64,000 nucleotides of DNA from Flavobacterium davisii (GTDB taxonomy: Bacteria; Bacteroidota; Bacteroidia; Flavobacteriales; Flavobacteriaceae). The notes beneath the pieces are model-generated. The model saw only the letters and a list, made by a program, of their open reading frames with translations. It was not told where the DNA came from and searched no databases. Location of the stretch: contig NZ_CP067378.1 of assembly GCF_019565505.1 (NCBI RefSeq), positions 3,258,501 through 3,322,500 on the forward strand, in the 5' to 3' direction. This document shows, in pieces, positions 33,262-43,260 of the stretch (position 1 is the first letter of the stretch; every line of letters starts with the position of its first letter). Position numbers and translations under genes: made by a program.

Positions 33262-33269
33262 CAAATATA
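33262..33269 (-). promoter_or_regulatory. Candidate -7 element TATATTTG for kdsA
   Basis: On the minus strand TATATTTG lies about 17 bases upstream of the kdsA start. Confidence 0.55.
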
Positions 33270-33389
33270 ATTTATATATACGAGTGAAACGGTACTTCAG
33301 CAAAAATCATTTTATAAATTATATTTATTGTTTGATGTATTTTTAATCATGTATGACTAGATATTTTCCTTATCATAATCATAACTAAT

Positions 33390-34973
33390 TTAATGCATGA
33401 CATCAGCAGCACTAATATTAGATTTTCTAGTTTTTATAGCTATTACAATAGGAATACAAATTAAAAATAAAATGCCCAAATACATGAATATATCCATAAA
33501 GGCTAATATATTAGATTGTTTTATTACTTTTAATTCTAGGATTTGGTGTGCTTTATTAAGAGCATCATTATAAGAATAGCCTTTTGCAATAAAACTCTTT
33601 TGTATCATGGTTATTTGGTTTTGAGTCTGAAAACTTGTTTTATCTAAGTGGTTTACTAAATTAGCTCGATGTTTTTGTCCCCATCTAGAAATGAAAGTTG
33701 TGACTATTGCTATACCAAAAGAACCTCCTAATTGTCTTAACATACCTGTAAAAGCAGCCCCATCACCTATATCTTTACCTGTTAATTCGCTTAAGGAGTA
33801 GCTAGTTACAGGAACAAAAAGTAATCCTAATCCTAATCCTCTTAAAATTAAAGGCCACCAAAAATGTTCTTCACCAGTATTGGGTGTTAATATAGTGTAT
33901 GACCAAAAGGCAAAAATAGAGAAACAAGTAAATCCAACAATTAATAAATATTTAATAGATACTTCTTTTTGCAATAATTTTCCAACAAAAGGCATAGCAA
34001 AAGCAGTCATTAAAGAACTAGGAATTAATAATAACCCTGATTGAGTCGCGTTCCATCTTAAAATAGACTGTGTATATACGGGTATAACAAAAATTGTGGT
34101 ATACACTCCAAATCCTAAAATAGTAGAAAAAAGAATACCTATTTGTAATGAGCTATATTTTAAAACTTTTAAGTTTACAATTGGAAACTCGTAAGTTAAT
34201 TCTCTATGAATAAAAAAGATGAAACCAAATAAGGAAATAATACATAAATTGATAATCGTATTACTATTAAACCAGTCATCTTGTTGTCCATGTTCTAAAA
34301 CATATTGAAGAGAGCCTACAAAAAGAGATAAATAGATAATTCCTAACCAGTCTACTTGATTTGCCTTTAATTTGATACTAAATTTTGGACTCTTTACATA
34401 CATTATGGCTAACACTGTTGCAATAATCCCTAAAGGAATATTGATGTAAAAGATGAAAGGCCAAGAAAAATGATCAACTATATACCCTCCTAAAGGAGGA
34501 CCGAAAGTAGGACCTAAAATGACACCTAATCCATAAATAGCTTGTGCCATACCTCTTTTTTTAATAGGATAGCTTTCCGTTATAATGGTTTGTGCTGTTA
34601 CTAATAAAGCACCTCCACCTAAACCTTGTATAAATCTAAAAAATACGAGTTCCCAAATATTGGTTGAATTTCCACATAAAAAAGAAGTAACTGTGAAAAT
34701 AATAATTGAAGTCGTAAAATAATTTTTTCTCCCAAATTGTTGTGAAAGCCAATTAGTCATAGGAATAATAATTACATTGGCTATTGCATAAGCCGTAATT
34801 ACCCATGAAACATCGCTTAGAGTAGCTCCTAAGCTTCCTTTCATTTCATTAAGAGCTACATTAACAATGGTGGTATCTACTATTTCTAGTAGTGAACAGA
34901 GTATAGCAACAATCGTTACCATAATCCTTCTATAGCCATATTCTACTAGATCATTTGTAGTATCTTGTGTCAT
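33390..34973 (-). CDS. DHA2-family drug/proton antiporter, EmrB type
   Basis: 527 residues, frame intact, 14 hydrophobic helices as in EmrB/QacA. Motifs: LEIVDTTIVNVALNEMKGSL in helix 1 (the conserved D-x-T-I-V-N-V-A-L), WLSQQFGRKNYFTTSIIIFT between helices 2 and 3, and GLGVILGPTFGPPLGGYIVD as motif C of exporters. It would pump drugs or other toxic compounds out with the adaptor and outer-membrane channel encoded next to it. It is the last gene of the tetR-tolC-emrA-emrB operon, with a 10-base gap to emrA. Confidence 0.93.
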   Translation of the reverse strand: MTQDTTNDLVEYGYRRIMVTIVAILCSLLEIVDTTIVNVALNEMKGSLGATLSDVSWVITAYAIANVIIIPMTNWLSQQFGRKNYFTTSIIIFTVTSFLCGNSTNIWELVFFRFIQGLGGGALLVTAQTIITESYPIKKRGMAQAIYGLGVILGPTFGPPLGGYIVDHFSWPFIFYINIPLGIIATVLAIMYVKSPKFSIKLKANQVDWLGIIYLSLFVGSLQYVLEHGQQDDWFNSNTIINLCIISLFGFIFFIHRELTYEFPIVNLKVLKYSSLQIGILFSTILGFGVYTTIFVIPVYTQSILRWNATQSGLLLIPSSLMTAFAMPFVGKLLQKEVSIKYLLIVGFTCFSIFAFWSYTILTPNTGEEHFWWPLILRGLGLGLLFVPVTSYSLSELTGKDIGDGAAFTGMLRQLGGSFGIAIVTTFISRWGQKHRANLVNHLDKTSFQTQNQITMIQKSFIAKGYSYNDALNKAHQILELKVIKQSNILAFMDIFMYLGILFLICIPIVIAIKTRKSNISAADVMH

Positions 34974-34983
34974 TTTTTTTGAA

Positions 34984-36069
34984 TTATTTTAAGTATACAT
35001 CTACATGTGCATTCATCCCAGAACGTAGTAATTCAATTTTTTCTTTTTCGTTATCATTTGTGAATTCAATTTTTACAGGAATTCTTTGTACTGTTTTTAC
35101 GAAATTTCCAGTTGCATTGTCAGGAGGAAGTATAGAAAATTGAGAACCTGTAGCAGGCGAAAAAGAGGTTATTTTCCCTTTTAACTCAAGATCGCCAAAA
35201 GCATCTATTTTAATAACGACTTTTTGACCTATTTTCATTTTTCCTAATTGGGTTTCTTTAAAATTAGCTATTACTGATGTTTCTGTGGTATTAACTAGAT
35301 AGAAAAGAGATTGTCCTTGATTAACTAACTGTCCAGCTTGAATATTTACTTTAGAAACCCGGCCATCTATAGTTGCTGTTACTACGGTGTATTCTAAATT
35401 TAATTCAGCAGCATTTAAAGAAGCTTTCGCTCTACTAATATTGGCAGATGCTACTTTTGTTTGTTTATCAGAAACAATTGCTTTAGAGGCTACTACATTT
35501 TTTTGATAACTACTAGCTCTTTGTTGATTAGTTAAAATTCTAACTTGATTTTCAGCTTCTAGTTTAGTAGCTAAAGCTTGTTCATATTGTTGTTTTGTAA
35601 TAGAATGATTTTTATAAAGATTATTATATCGTTCATAGTCATTAGTTGCGCGTTCTAAACGAATTTTAGCCGTTTCAATTGTTCCTAATGCTGATGCTAC
35701 ATTAGCATCTGAAGCGGCAACACTTGCGTTAGCACTACCAACATCAGCTTTGGCCACTTCAAATGTATTTTCTGCTGCAATCATTAAAGCTTTCGCTTCT
35801 TCTACTTTGACCAAATAATCTCGATTATCAATTACAAATAATGTGTCGCCTTTTTTGACAAAATCATTGTCTTTAACATATACTTTTGAAATGTAACCAG
35901 AAACTTTAGGGATAATTGGTGTTATTTTTTTCTCTACTTGTGCATCGTCTGTCTCTTCGTGTGTTTGAGCATGTAAATATTTACTAATACCATAGCTTCC
36001 ACCACCAATTACTAATGCCCCTAGTATGATTGCGAATTTTTTATTGATTGCTTTTTTTTCAGTTTCCAT
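34984..36069 (-). CDS. HlyD/EmrA-family periplasmic adaptor
   Basis: 361 residues, frame intact. One N-terminal membrane helix (KFAIILGALVIGGGSYGISK), then the biotinyl-lipoyl half VSGYISKVYVKDNDFVKKGD, a long alpha-helical hairpin (about residues 90-215, rich in Ala), the second lipoyl half ATIDGRVSKVNIQAGQLVNQ, and a beta-barrel ending RSGMNAHVDVYLK. This is the order of EmrA-type adaptors that join an inner-membrane MFS pump to a TolC-like channel. It sits between the TolC-like and EmrB-like genes with gaps of 10 bases each. Confidence 0.93.
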   Translation of the reverse strand: METEKKAINKKFAIILGALVIGGGSYGISKYLHAQTHEETDDAQVEKKITPIIPKVSGYISKVYVKDNDFVKKGDTLFVIDNRDYLVKVEEAKALMIAAENTFEVAKADVGSANASVAASDANVASALGTIETAKIRLERATNDYERYNNLYKNHSITKQQYEQALATKLEAENQVRILTNQQRASSYQKNVVASKAIVSDKQTKVASANISRAKASLNAAELNLEYTVVTATIDGRVSKVNIQAGQLVNQGQSLFYLVNTTETSVIANFKETQLGKMKIGQKVVIKIDAFGDLELKGKITSFSPATGSQFSILPPDNATGNFVKTVQRIPVKIEFTNDNEKEKIELLRSGMNAHVDVYLK

Positions 36070-36078
36070 AAGACGAAA

Positions 36079-37398
36079 TTATTTTGTTAAATTGAATGAT
36101 GTAATGAGTTGACCAGATGTAGCTAACATTTCATAATATTTTAAAAGGACATTTGCTCTAGAATTAGCATAATTTATTTTTGCATTTAGTTGTTCAACAT
36201 CAGCATCAATGAGTTCTGTTACTGTTGCTAAACCATTATCATGTTTGTCTTTAACTATTCTGTAATTTTCTGTTGCTTGCTCTATAGCTTGCTGATATAC
36301 TTTATTTTGGTTTTGAGCAAGATTAAAGTTTTCTATACTTTGTTGCGTTTGGATTTTAATACCGTCTTTTAATAAATTTTGGGTAATCTTTAATTCTTCT
36401 GCTTTATTTCTAGCTGTTTTTACTTCTTTTGAAGTTTTATAAAGAGAACTCAAATCGTATGAAATTCCGCCACCTATGTTTATTGCATTTGTAACATTTA
36501 TGACATTTTGTAAACTCATAGCTATATATCCAGCAGATAAGCCTATTTTAGGATAATAATTACTCTGCGCGACTCTTATATTGTTTTCATTGGCTTTTTG
36601 TAGATAGCCCAAAATTTCTAAATCTTTTCTATTTTCTAAAGCATCTTTTTCTTCAATCGTTTTCGAAATAGGGGATTGTCCATCAAATTGATGTTCGTCA
36701 ATTCCTATTTTATAGCCTTCGGGTAAATTTAATAACGTAGTTAATGCGTAGTTTGTAATATTTACGTTCTTATTTGCTTCTTGTAAACTTAATTTTATTT
36801 TAGCTAATTGTAATTGAGACTTTAATAAATCATTTCGAGCAATAATGCCGTTTTTTTCCATATTGATAAAATCTTTTACACGTTGCTCGGTACTTTTAAT
36901 GTTATCACTTATTAATTCTACAGATTTTAATGCTCTGTATAGTTGAGCATAGTATTCAATTACTTTTAAAGAAACATCTTCTTTTGTATTAGATGATTTT
37001 GCTTTTTCAGCTAAATATAAATTTTCTGTTGCTTGAATACTATTTCGTATTTTTCCACCAGCAAATAAAGGCAAATTCGCATTGGCTTGACCTATCATAA
37101 ATTGATTAATATTTGCAGGGTTTACTGAAGAATGAAATGGTAACTTTAGTTTTAGATCAACAGTAGGTTCTGTAATATAAAAATATTGTCCACCTATTTT
37201 AATATCAGGATATTGATGATCTTTTGCCTGTTGCCATTCTAATTTTTTAGTATCGACTTTTGTTTGAGCTAACAAAATTTCATTATTATTTTTTTCTAAA
37301 AGTATTAAAGCTTCTTTTAAATTTAAATTGGTTCTTTCTTGTGCATACCAACTATAATTTACCAGTATTAATAGGGGGAGAAATTTATTCGCATTCAT
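36079..37398 (-). CDS. TolC-family outer-membrane efflux protein
   Basis: 439 residues, frame intact. A signal peptide (MNANKFLPLLILVNYSWYAQ) is followed by two repeated halves typical of the OEP family: LNLKEALILLEKNNNEILLA near residue 25, and the second half near 235-430 with long helices ending YANSRANVLLKYYEMLATSG. It forms a trimeric channel through the outer membrane for the pump encoded downstream. Its start overlaps the tetR stop by four bases (ATGA). Confidence 0.9.
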   Translation of the reverse strand: MNANKFLPLLILVNYSWYAQERTNLNLKEALILLEKNNNEILLAQTKVDTKKLEWQQAKDHQYPDIKIGGQYFYITEPTVDLKLKLPFHSSVNPANINQFMIGQANANLPLFAGGKIRNSIQATENLYLAEKAKSSNTKEDVSLKVIEYYAQLYRALKSVELISDNIKSTEQRVKDFINMEKNGIIARNDLLKSQLQLAKIKLSLQEANKNVNITNYALTTLLNLPEGYKIGIDEHQFDGQSPISKTIEEKDALENRKDLEILGYLQKANENNIRVAQSNYYPKIGLSAGYIAMSLQNVINVTNAINIGGGISYDLSSLYKTSKEVKTARNKAEELKITQNLLKDGIKIQTQQSIENFNLAQNQNKVYQQAIEQATENYRIVKDKHDNGLATVTELIDADVEQLNAKINYANSRANVLLKYYEMLATSGQLITSFNLTK

Positions 37399-38018
37399 TT
37401 TTTTACTAGTGATTTAATGACTTGTTTTATATGTTGAGTAAGTTCAATATTTATATAACTTTCCCATTGGTTTTCATCTTTTATACCTATTAGTTTTTCA
37501 TAAAAAGAACGACTATTATAAAAATGAAAATAAGTACCTAATATAGTAGGTGCTACTAAAAAAGTATTTACATTTTCTTTAAATAATCCTTTTTCTTGTC
37601 CTTCTTTTATCACTCTATTTAACTCAATATAATTGCCTTCTTTAGCTTGATTAATCAATTCAAAATCAATCTTTCTTTTTTGATTGCTAAATTCAACATT
37701 TATAATTTGGTAGATAGACTTATTATGATGTATTAATGCAACATAAAATTCAACTAAATTGTCTAATTTTTCAAATGGATCTGTTTCACTATTTCGAATA
37801 TTTTCCATCTGAAAATTTAGTCCAGCTGAACGATAAAGTACAATTCCTTCTAATAATTTTTCTTTTGAGCCAAAGTAATAAGAGATCATTGCAACATTAA
37901 TGTTCGCTGCTTTGGCTATATCTCTTACAGATGTTCCATCAAAACCTTTTTCAGCAAAGAGTTTTTCAACAACTTCTAGTATAGCAACTTGTTTATCATT
38001 AAATGGATGTGTTCCCAT
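37395..38018 (-). CDS. TetR-family transcriptional regulator
   Basis: 207 residues, frame intact. The N-terminal helix-turn-helix reads ILEVVEKLFAEKGFDGTSVR then DIAKAANINVAMISYYFGSK, the classic TetR pattern with GSKEKLLEGIV after it. The C-terminal ligand domain is diverse. As first gene of the efflux operon it is the probable local repressor, and an AT-rich imperfect repeat (TTTAATCGAATGTTTAATC at 38058-38076) just upstream is a possible operator. Confidence 0.92.
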   Translation of the reverse strand: MGTHPFNDKQVAILEVVEKLFAEKGFDGTSVRDIAKAANINVAMISYYFGSKEKLLEGIVLYRSAGLNFQMENIRNSETDPFEKLDNLVEFYVALIHHNKSIYQIINVEFSNQKRKIDFELINQAKEGNYIELNRVIKEGQEKGLFKENVNTFLVAPTILGTYFHFYNSRSFYEKLIGIKDENQWESYINIELTQHIKQVIKSLVKK

Positions 38019-38035
38019 GGTTGTAAAATTTTTTG

Positions 38036-38043
38036 CAAAACTA
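38036..38043 (-). promoter_or_regulatory. Candidate -7 element TAGTTTTG for the efflux operon
   Basis: On the minus strand TAGTTTTG lies about 18 bases upstream of the tetR start. A TTTAATC direct repeat lies just beyond it, where a repressor could act. Confidence 0.45.
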
Positions 38044-38411
38044 AATGATTGATTGATTTAATCGAATGTTTAATCATATTTTAACTTTTTTTTAACATTT
38101 ATGTTTTCTTGATGAACACATAAACAGACTTTTAATTGTTTTATCATATAACTCAAAAATTGAATTATATCAAATTATATATTTAAACTTTTAATGAAGA
38201 GGCTGATAAATAAATACATGGATTTTTTTTAATGAATAAGGTGAAATGATTATTTTTTAGATTGAAAGTCGTTGTGTTTGTAATAAATTAGATTCCTTTA
38301 TTCGTTCCTCTTTTGATTAATGTTTAATTAGAAGATTATAGAAAGTAGTATAATTTTTTATTTTCTAAAAATAAAATACGTTAGAGTGTTTATAAGCTTA
38401 TAACTTTATCT

Positions 38412-38419
38412 TATATTTG
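38412..38419 (+). promoter_or_regulatory. Candidate -7 element TATATTTG
   Basis: Matches TAnnTTTG about 20 bases before the methyltransferase start at 38439. Confidence 0.6.
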
Positions 38420-38438
38420 CGCCCTCAAAATTAATGAT

Positions 38439-39654
38439 ATGCGATTACATAGAAACCTTGTTTACACTACTATAGACTCTTTAAATGCCATTTTTAATGA
38501 AGGAGAATATGCGGATAAAGTAGTAGCAAGAGCACTAAAAAAAGATAAAAGGTGGGGGAGTGCAGATAGAAAGTTTGTAGCAGAAACAATCTATGAAATT
38601 GTGAGATGGAAACGTTTATATGCTGAAATAGGAGATGTTAAAGAACCTTATAATCGTGAAAATTTATGGCGTATGTTTGCAGCATGGGCTGTATTAAGAG
38701 GTTATCCTATACCTGATTGGACGCAATTACAAGGTACTCCAGAGCGTAAAATTAAAGGACGTTTTAATGAATTCTCTAAAACAAGAGCTATAAAAGAATC
38801 TATTCCTGATTGGATGGATGCTCTTTGTTTAAAAGAGTTAGGAGAAGATGTTTGGAGTAAAGAAATTAAAGCACAGAATGAACAAGCTAAGGTAATTTTA
38901 CGAGTAAATACTTTAAAAACTACTAAAGAAAAACTACGTGCTATTTTAATGGATTTGAATATAGAGACAGATTTTTTAAAAGACCGGGTAGATGCTTTAA
39001 TTTTAAAGGAACGCGCAAATGTCTTTTTAACTCAAGCTTTTAAAGAAGGTTTGTTTGAAGTACAAGATGCTTCATCACAATTAGTAGCTCCATTGTTAGA
39101 TGTCCGACCCGGTATGCGAGTAGTAGACACTTGTGCAGGAGCAGGAGGAAAGACACTTCATTTAGCATCTATTATGCAAAATAAAGGACAATTGATTGCT
39201 TTAGATTTATACGAAAGTAAATTAAATCAGTTGAAGTTAAGAGCTCGTCGTAACGGAGTTCATAATGTTGAAACTCGTGTTATCGAAAGCTCTAAAACAA
39301 TTAAAAAACTTTATGGAACAGCTGATCGCGTATTAATTGATGCGCCTTGTAGTGGTTTGGGAGTTTTAAAACGTAATCCAGATAGCAAGTGGAAACTGCA
39401 ACCAGAATTTATAGATAATATCCGTAAGGTACAAGCAGAAGTTTTAGAAAATTATTCTAAAATTCTTAAACCGAGGAGGAAAGTTGGTTTATGCCACTTG
39501 TTCTATATTACCATCTGAAAATCAAGAACAAATTCAAAAGTTTTTAGCAACAGAAAATGGTAAAAATTTCATGTTTATTCGCGATTATAAAATATTAGCA
39601 CATCAAACGGGTTTTGATGGCTTTTATATGGCACTGTTAGAAAAAAAAATGTAA
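38439..39654 (+). CDS. RsmB/NOP-family rRNA (cytosine-5)-methyltransferase
   Basis: About 405 residues. The N-terminal helical NusB-like part (to about 140) is followed by the SAM domain: VVDTCAGAGGKTLHLASIMQ near 232, LIALDLYESKLNQLKLRARR, and the catalytic RVLIDAPCSGLGVLKRNPD. The frame breaks at 39471-39476 (CCGAGG); CCGGG gives KPGGKLVYATCSILPSENQE with the second catalytic Cys, and the gene then runs on to 39654. The probable substrate is 16S or 23S rRNA; the position is unknown. Confidence 0.92.
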
Positions 39655-39677
39655 TCTAGGTTTATAAATTATTCTAT

Positions 39678-40793
39678 ATGAAAAAGAACTATCTTTTTTT
39701 TGTTTTCATTTTAAGTTCCTTTTTGGCAGTCGGACAAAATTGTCCGAGTGATTTAAGAGCATATTATTCTTCCGCAACAGGAATGAATTATGTTTTAAAA
39801 ACACAACTTTTTAATATTATAAAGGATCATACGGTAATTAGTTATACGCCCGGTTTATGGAACCTATACTATACTTCGGATGTAAATTCTGATGGAAGAG
39901 TTTGGGATATATATTCAAACTGTAATTTTGTTTTCGGTACTCCTCTTTTAACAGGCGGTAGTCAAGACGACGGAAAAGGAGGAAAAGTAGAATGCGAAAG
40001 ATATAATAGAGAACATACTTTTCCTAAAAGTTGGTTTGGAGGTTCATCAGGAATGCCAATGTATACGGACGCATTTCATGTTATGCCTACTGATAAAAAA
40101 GATAATGGAATGAGAGGAAGTATGCCTTATGGAATAGTGGGCAATACCCCTACTTATATAACAAATAATAATTCCAAAATAGGAATTTGTATAGCCCCCA
40201 ACGCTCCTGTTAATCTTATTGTTTTTGAACCCGCAGATCAATATAAAGGAGATATAGCAAGAAATTATTTTTATATGGCTACGCGTTATGAAGATAAAAT
40301 TTCAAATTGGCAAAATATTACAGTTGATGGAAATACTGTTTTAGATGGATCTAATGATCAAGTTTATGAAAAATGGTATCTGGATTTAATGATAAATTGG
40401 CATCTTCAAGATCCAGTTAGTCAAAAAGAAATTGATAGAAATAATGCAGTTTGCGCCGTACAACATAATAGAAATCCTTTTATAGATCATCCTGAATATG
40501 TTTGTCAAATATGGTCTGCACAATGCCAAGCTTTATCTAATTTAGAATTTCAATTACAAACAAATATCAGTTTATCCCCTAATCCATCAAATGGAGAATG
40601 GATAAAAATTAATTCTGCAATAGAGTTAGATGAAATTGAGGTATATACTATAAATGGACAGTTAATACAAAAGAGTAAAAAACCAGTAAGAACAGACGAA
40701 AGTTATAATTTAATTGGTTTATCAAAAGGATTATATCTAATAAAATTAACTGCTGGAAATCAATTTACAACGAAAAAAATTATCGTAGAATAA
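39678..40793 (+). CDS. Secreted endonuclease I with T9SS sorting domain
   Basis: 371 residues, frame intact. A signal peptide (MKKNYLFFVFILSSFLAVGQ) is followed by the EndA/NucM nuclease domain, with the His-metal motif YNREHTFPKSWFGG near residue 115, DAFHVMPTDKKDNGMRG, YKGDIARNYFYMATRY and RNPFIDHPEYV. The last 75 residues (LSPNPSNGEW ... GLYLIKLTAGNQFTTKKIIV) are a type A T9SS C-terminal domain, so it should leave the cell or sit on its surface. It probably degrades extracellular DNA for nutrients or matrix turnover. A paralogue follows after a terminator. Confidence 0.93.
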   Translation: MKKNYLFFVFILSSFLAVGQNCPSDLRAYYSSATGMNYVLKTQLFNIIKDHTVISYTPGLWNLYYTSDVNSDGRVWDIYSNCNFVFGTPLLTGGSQDDGKGGKVECERYNREHTFPKSWFGGSSGMPMYTDAFHVMPTDKKDNGMRGSMPYGIVGNTPTYITNNNSKIGICIAPNAPVNLIVFEPADQYKGDIARNYFYMATRYEDKISNWQNITVDGNTVLDGSNDQVYEKWYLDLMINWHLQDPVSQKEIDRNNAVCAVQHNRNPFIDHPEYVCQIWSAQCQALSNLEFQLQTNISLSPNPSNGEWIKINSAIELDEIEVYTINGQLIQKSKKPVRTDESYNLIGLSKGLYLIKLTAGNQFTTKKIIVE

Positions 40794-40819
40794 AAAAGTG
40801 GCTATATGCCACTTTTTTA
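40793..40819 (+). terminator. Rho-independent terminator
   Basis: AAAAAAGTGGC and GCCACTTTTTT pair around TATAT. It separates the two nuclease genes. Confidence 0.85.
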
Positions 40820-40856
40820 TTTTAATTATATACCAAAAACAATTTAAAACAACCAA

Positions 40857-43244
40857 ATGAAATCAAAAACTACTTTGTTTGCACTTTTTTGTGCATTAGT
40901 AGGGCATGCACAAGCGCCCTCTGGTTATTACAGTTCCGCTACAGGCTCTGGTTATACTTTGAAAACACAATTGTATAACATTATTAAAGGACATACGGAT
41001 AATGGTTATTCGGGACTTTGGACTACTTATCAGACTTCTGATAGAGATAAAGAATATGAAAATGATAACTCTATTATTGATGTTTATTCTGAAAACCCTA
41101 CAGGAACAGACCCCTATGTGTACCAATACGGTACAAATCAGTGTGGAACTTATTCGGTAGAAGGGGGATGCTATAATCGTGAACACATGATTCCTCAATC
41201 TGTTTTTAATAATGCAGCACCTATGGTATCAGATGCTCATTTTATTCCTCCTACTGATGGAAAAGTAAATGGAATGCGTTCTAATTATCCTCATGGAATG
41301 GTAGCTGTTGCAAGTTGGACATCAAGAAATGGAGGAAAATTAGGATCAAGTGCTGTTTCAGGTTATACTGGTACCGTTTTTGAACCAATTAATGAATTCA
41401 AAGGAGATATTGCTCGTATGTATTTTTATTTTGCTACTCGTTATGAAAATACAGTTGCTAATTATACCTCTTATGAAATGTTTAACGGAACATCTAATCA
41501 AGTTTTTGGAAAACCTTTTTTAGATATGCTATTAAAATGGCATGCGCAAGATCCTGTAAGTCCTAGAGAAATAGCTAGAAATAATGCGATCTATGCTCGT
41601 CAAGGTAATAGAAACCCATTTATTGATAATCCTAATTATGTGAACCTTATTTGGGGAGGTTCTATTGCGGATACTACAGCTCCTTCTATACCATCTAATC
41701 TAATCTCTTCAGGAATATCAACAACAAGTTGTACGTTATCGTGGACTGCGTCTACAGATAATGTTGGAGTAACCAGTTACAATATATATTTAAATGGAGC
41801 TTTAAAAATAACGGTTGCGGGGACTAGTGCCAATATAACAGGATTAACAGCCTCTACGACTTATTCTTTTACAGTAAAAGCAAAAGATGCTGCTGGAAAT
41901 ACTTCAGATTCAAGTAATGCGTTAAATGTTACAACAACTGCTGGAACCGATATAATTGCTCCTACAGTTCCTAATAATTTAACCGTTTCAAATGTTACAA
42001 CTACAGGATGTGTTTTATCATGGGCAGCATCAACAGATAATGTAGGAGTAATAGGATACGATATATATCAAGGAACTTTACTAAAAACTTCAGTAATAGG
42101 AACGACAGCTACAATAACAGGTTTATCTGCTTCAACCAATTATTCATTTACAGTAAGAGCAAAAGATGCTGCTGGAAATACTTCAGATTCAAGTAATGCG
42201 TTAAATGTTACAACAACTGCTGGAACCGATATAATTGCTCCTACAGTTCCTAACAATTTAACTGTTTCAAATATTACAACTACAGGATGTGTTTTATCAT
42301 GGGCAGCATCAACAGATAATGTAGGAGTAATAGGATACGATATATATCAAGGGACTTTACTAAAAACTTCAGTAATAGGAACGACAGCTACAATAACAGG
42401 TCTATCTGCTTCAACGAATTATTCATTTACAGTAAGAGCAAAAGATGCTGCTGGAAATACTTCAGGATCAAGTAATGTACTAAATGTTACTACTACGGCT
42501 AGTACAACAGCTATTACTAATCTATATTTTTCAGAATATTTAGAAGGGACTTCTAATAACAAAGCTTTAGAAATTACAAATAGAACAGGATCTCCTGTTA
42601 GTTTATCATCTTACGCTATAAAAAAACAAACAAATGGTTCAGGTTCGTGGAGTACTGGTTTAACATTATCAGGGACATTAGATAATAATGGAAAATTTGT
42701 TATTGTTAATAGTTTAATTTCTTCTACATGTTATTCTACTGCATTAGCAAATTTATCTACTTCTGCTGGCGAGATGGCTTATAATGGAAATGATGCTATA
42801 GGTTTGTTTAAAAATGGCGTTTTAGTAGATATTATAGGTAAATTTAATGGAGGTACAGCTGATTTTTCTATAGATGAAACAATGAGAAGAAAGGCTACAG
42901 CAATTGTACCAAGTACCACTTTTAACAAAACAAACGATTGGGATATATATAGTGTTGATAACTGCTCAGGTTTAGGTAATAGAGTGGTAAAATCTAATGA
43001 AAATAAAAAAGACATACATTTAAATTTATTTCCTAATCCAACAAAAGGAAATTTCCAAATAACTTTTGAAGATTTAGCTCAAAAATATACAGTTGAAATT
43101 TATACAACTTTAGGTCAAAAAATTTACGAAATAACAGAAGTTACTTCTGAATCAATTTTTATTAATGATTTACCTAAAGGTATTTATTTAGTAAAAATTA
43201 ATCAAAATGAAAATTCTACTACCAAACGAGTTGTAGTAGAATAA
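40857..43244 (+). CDS. Secreted endonuclease I with FN3 repeats, lamin-tail domain and T9SS sorting domain
   Basis: 795 residues, frame intact. Signal peptide (MKSKTTLFALFCALVGHAQA), EndA/NucM nuclease domain (YNREHMIPQSVF near residue 105, DAHFIPPTDGKVNGMRS, FKGDIARMYFYFATRY, RNPFIDNPNYV), three fibronectin type III repeats of 93 residues each (about 272-550), a lamin-tail (LTD) domain (about 553-705, LYFSEYLEGTSNNKALEI), and a type A T9SS tail (LFPNPTKGNFQITFEDLAQK ... GIYLVKINQNENSTTKRVVV). The nuclease half resembles the upstream gene; the modules likely bind surface polymers. Repeats 2 and 3 are almost identical at the DNA level. Confidence 0.93.
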   Translation: MKSKTTLFALFCALVGHAQAPSGYYSSATGSGYTLKTQLYNIIKGHTDNGYSGLWTTYQTSDRDKEYENDNSIIDVYSENPTGTDPYVYQYGTNQCGTYSVEGGCYNREHMIPQSVFNNAAPMVSDAHFIPPTDGKVNGMRSNYPHGMVAVASWTSRNGGKLGSSAVSGYTGTVFEPINEFKGDIARMYFYFATRYENTVANYTSYEMFNGTSNQVFGKPFLDMLLKWHAQDPVSPREIARNNAIYARQGNRNPFIDNPNYVNLIWGGSIADTTAPSIPSNLISSGISTTSCTLSWTASTDNVGVTSYNIYLNGALKITVAGTSANITGLTASTTYSFTVKAKDAAGNTSDSSNALNVTTTAGTDIIAPTVPNNLTVSNVTTTGCVLSWAASTDNVGVIGYDIYQGTLLKTSVIGTTATITGLSASTNYSFTVRAKDAAGNTSDSSNALNVTTTAGTDIIAPTVPNNLTVSNITTTGCVLSWAASTDNVGVIGYDIYQGTLLKTSVIGTTATITGLSASTNYSFTVRAKDAAGNTSGSSNVLNVTTTASTTAITNLYFSEYLEGTSNNKALEITNRTGSPVSLSSYAIKKQTNGSGSWSTGLTLSGTLDNNGKFVIVNSLISSTCYSTALANLSTSAGEMAYNGNDAIGLFKNGVLVDIIGKFNGGTADFSIDETMRRKATAIVPSTTFNKTNDWDIYSVDNCSGLGNRVVKSNENKKDIHLNLFPNPTKGNFQITFEDLAQKYTVEIYTTLGQKIYEITEVTSESIFINDLPKGIYLVKINQNENSTTKRVVVE
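41673..42509 (+). repeat. Three tandem 279-base FN3 coding repeats
   Basis: Units start near 41673, 41952 and 42231. Units 2 and 3 differ by only a few substitutions, while unit 1 shares just its 3' end closely. This points to a recent tandem duplication of one unit. Confidence 0.85.
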
Positions 43245-43260
43245 TTATATTGTATAAAAT

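Larger units (their letters stand above)
38019..38438. other. Divergent intergenic stretch, 420 bases
   Basis: No gene seen. The left end carries the tetR promoter and a repeated TTTAATC pair; the right end carries the rsmB promoter. The middle is plain AT-rich DNA. Confidence 0.5.

Noticed and set aside
41673..42509. CRISPR-like direct repeats
   Set aside because: The 279-base period is in frame inside a continuous gene and encodes FN3 domains.
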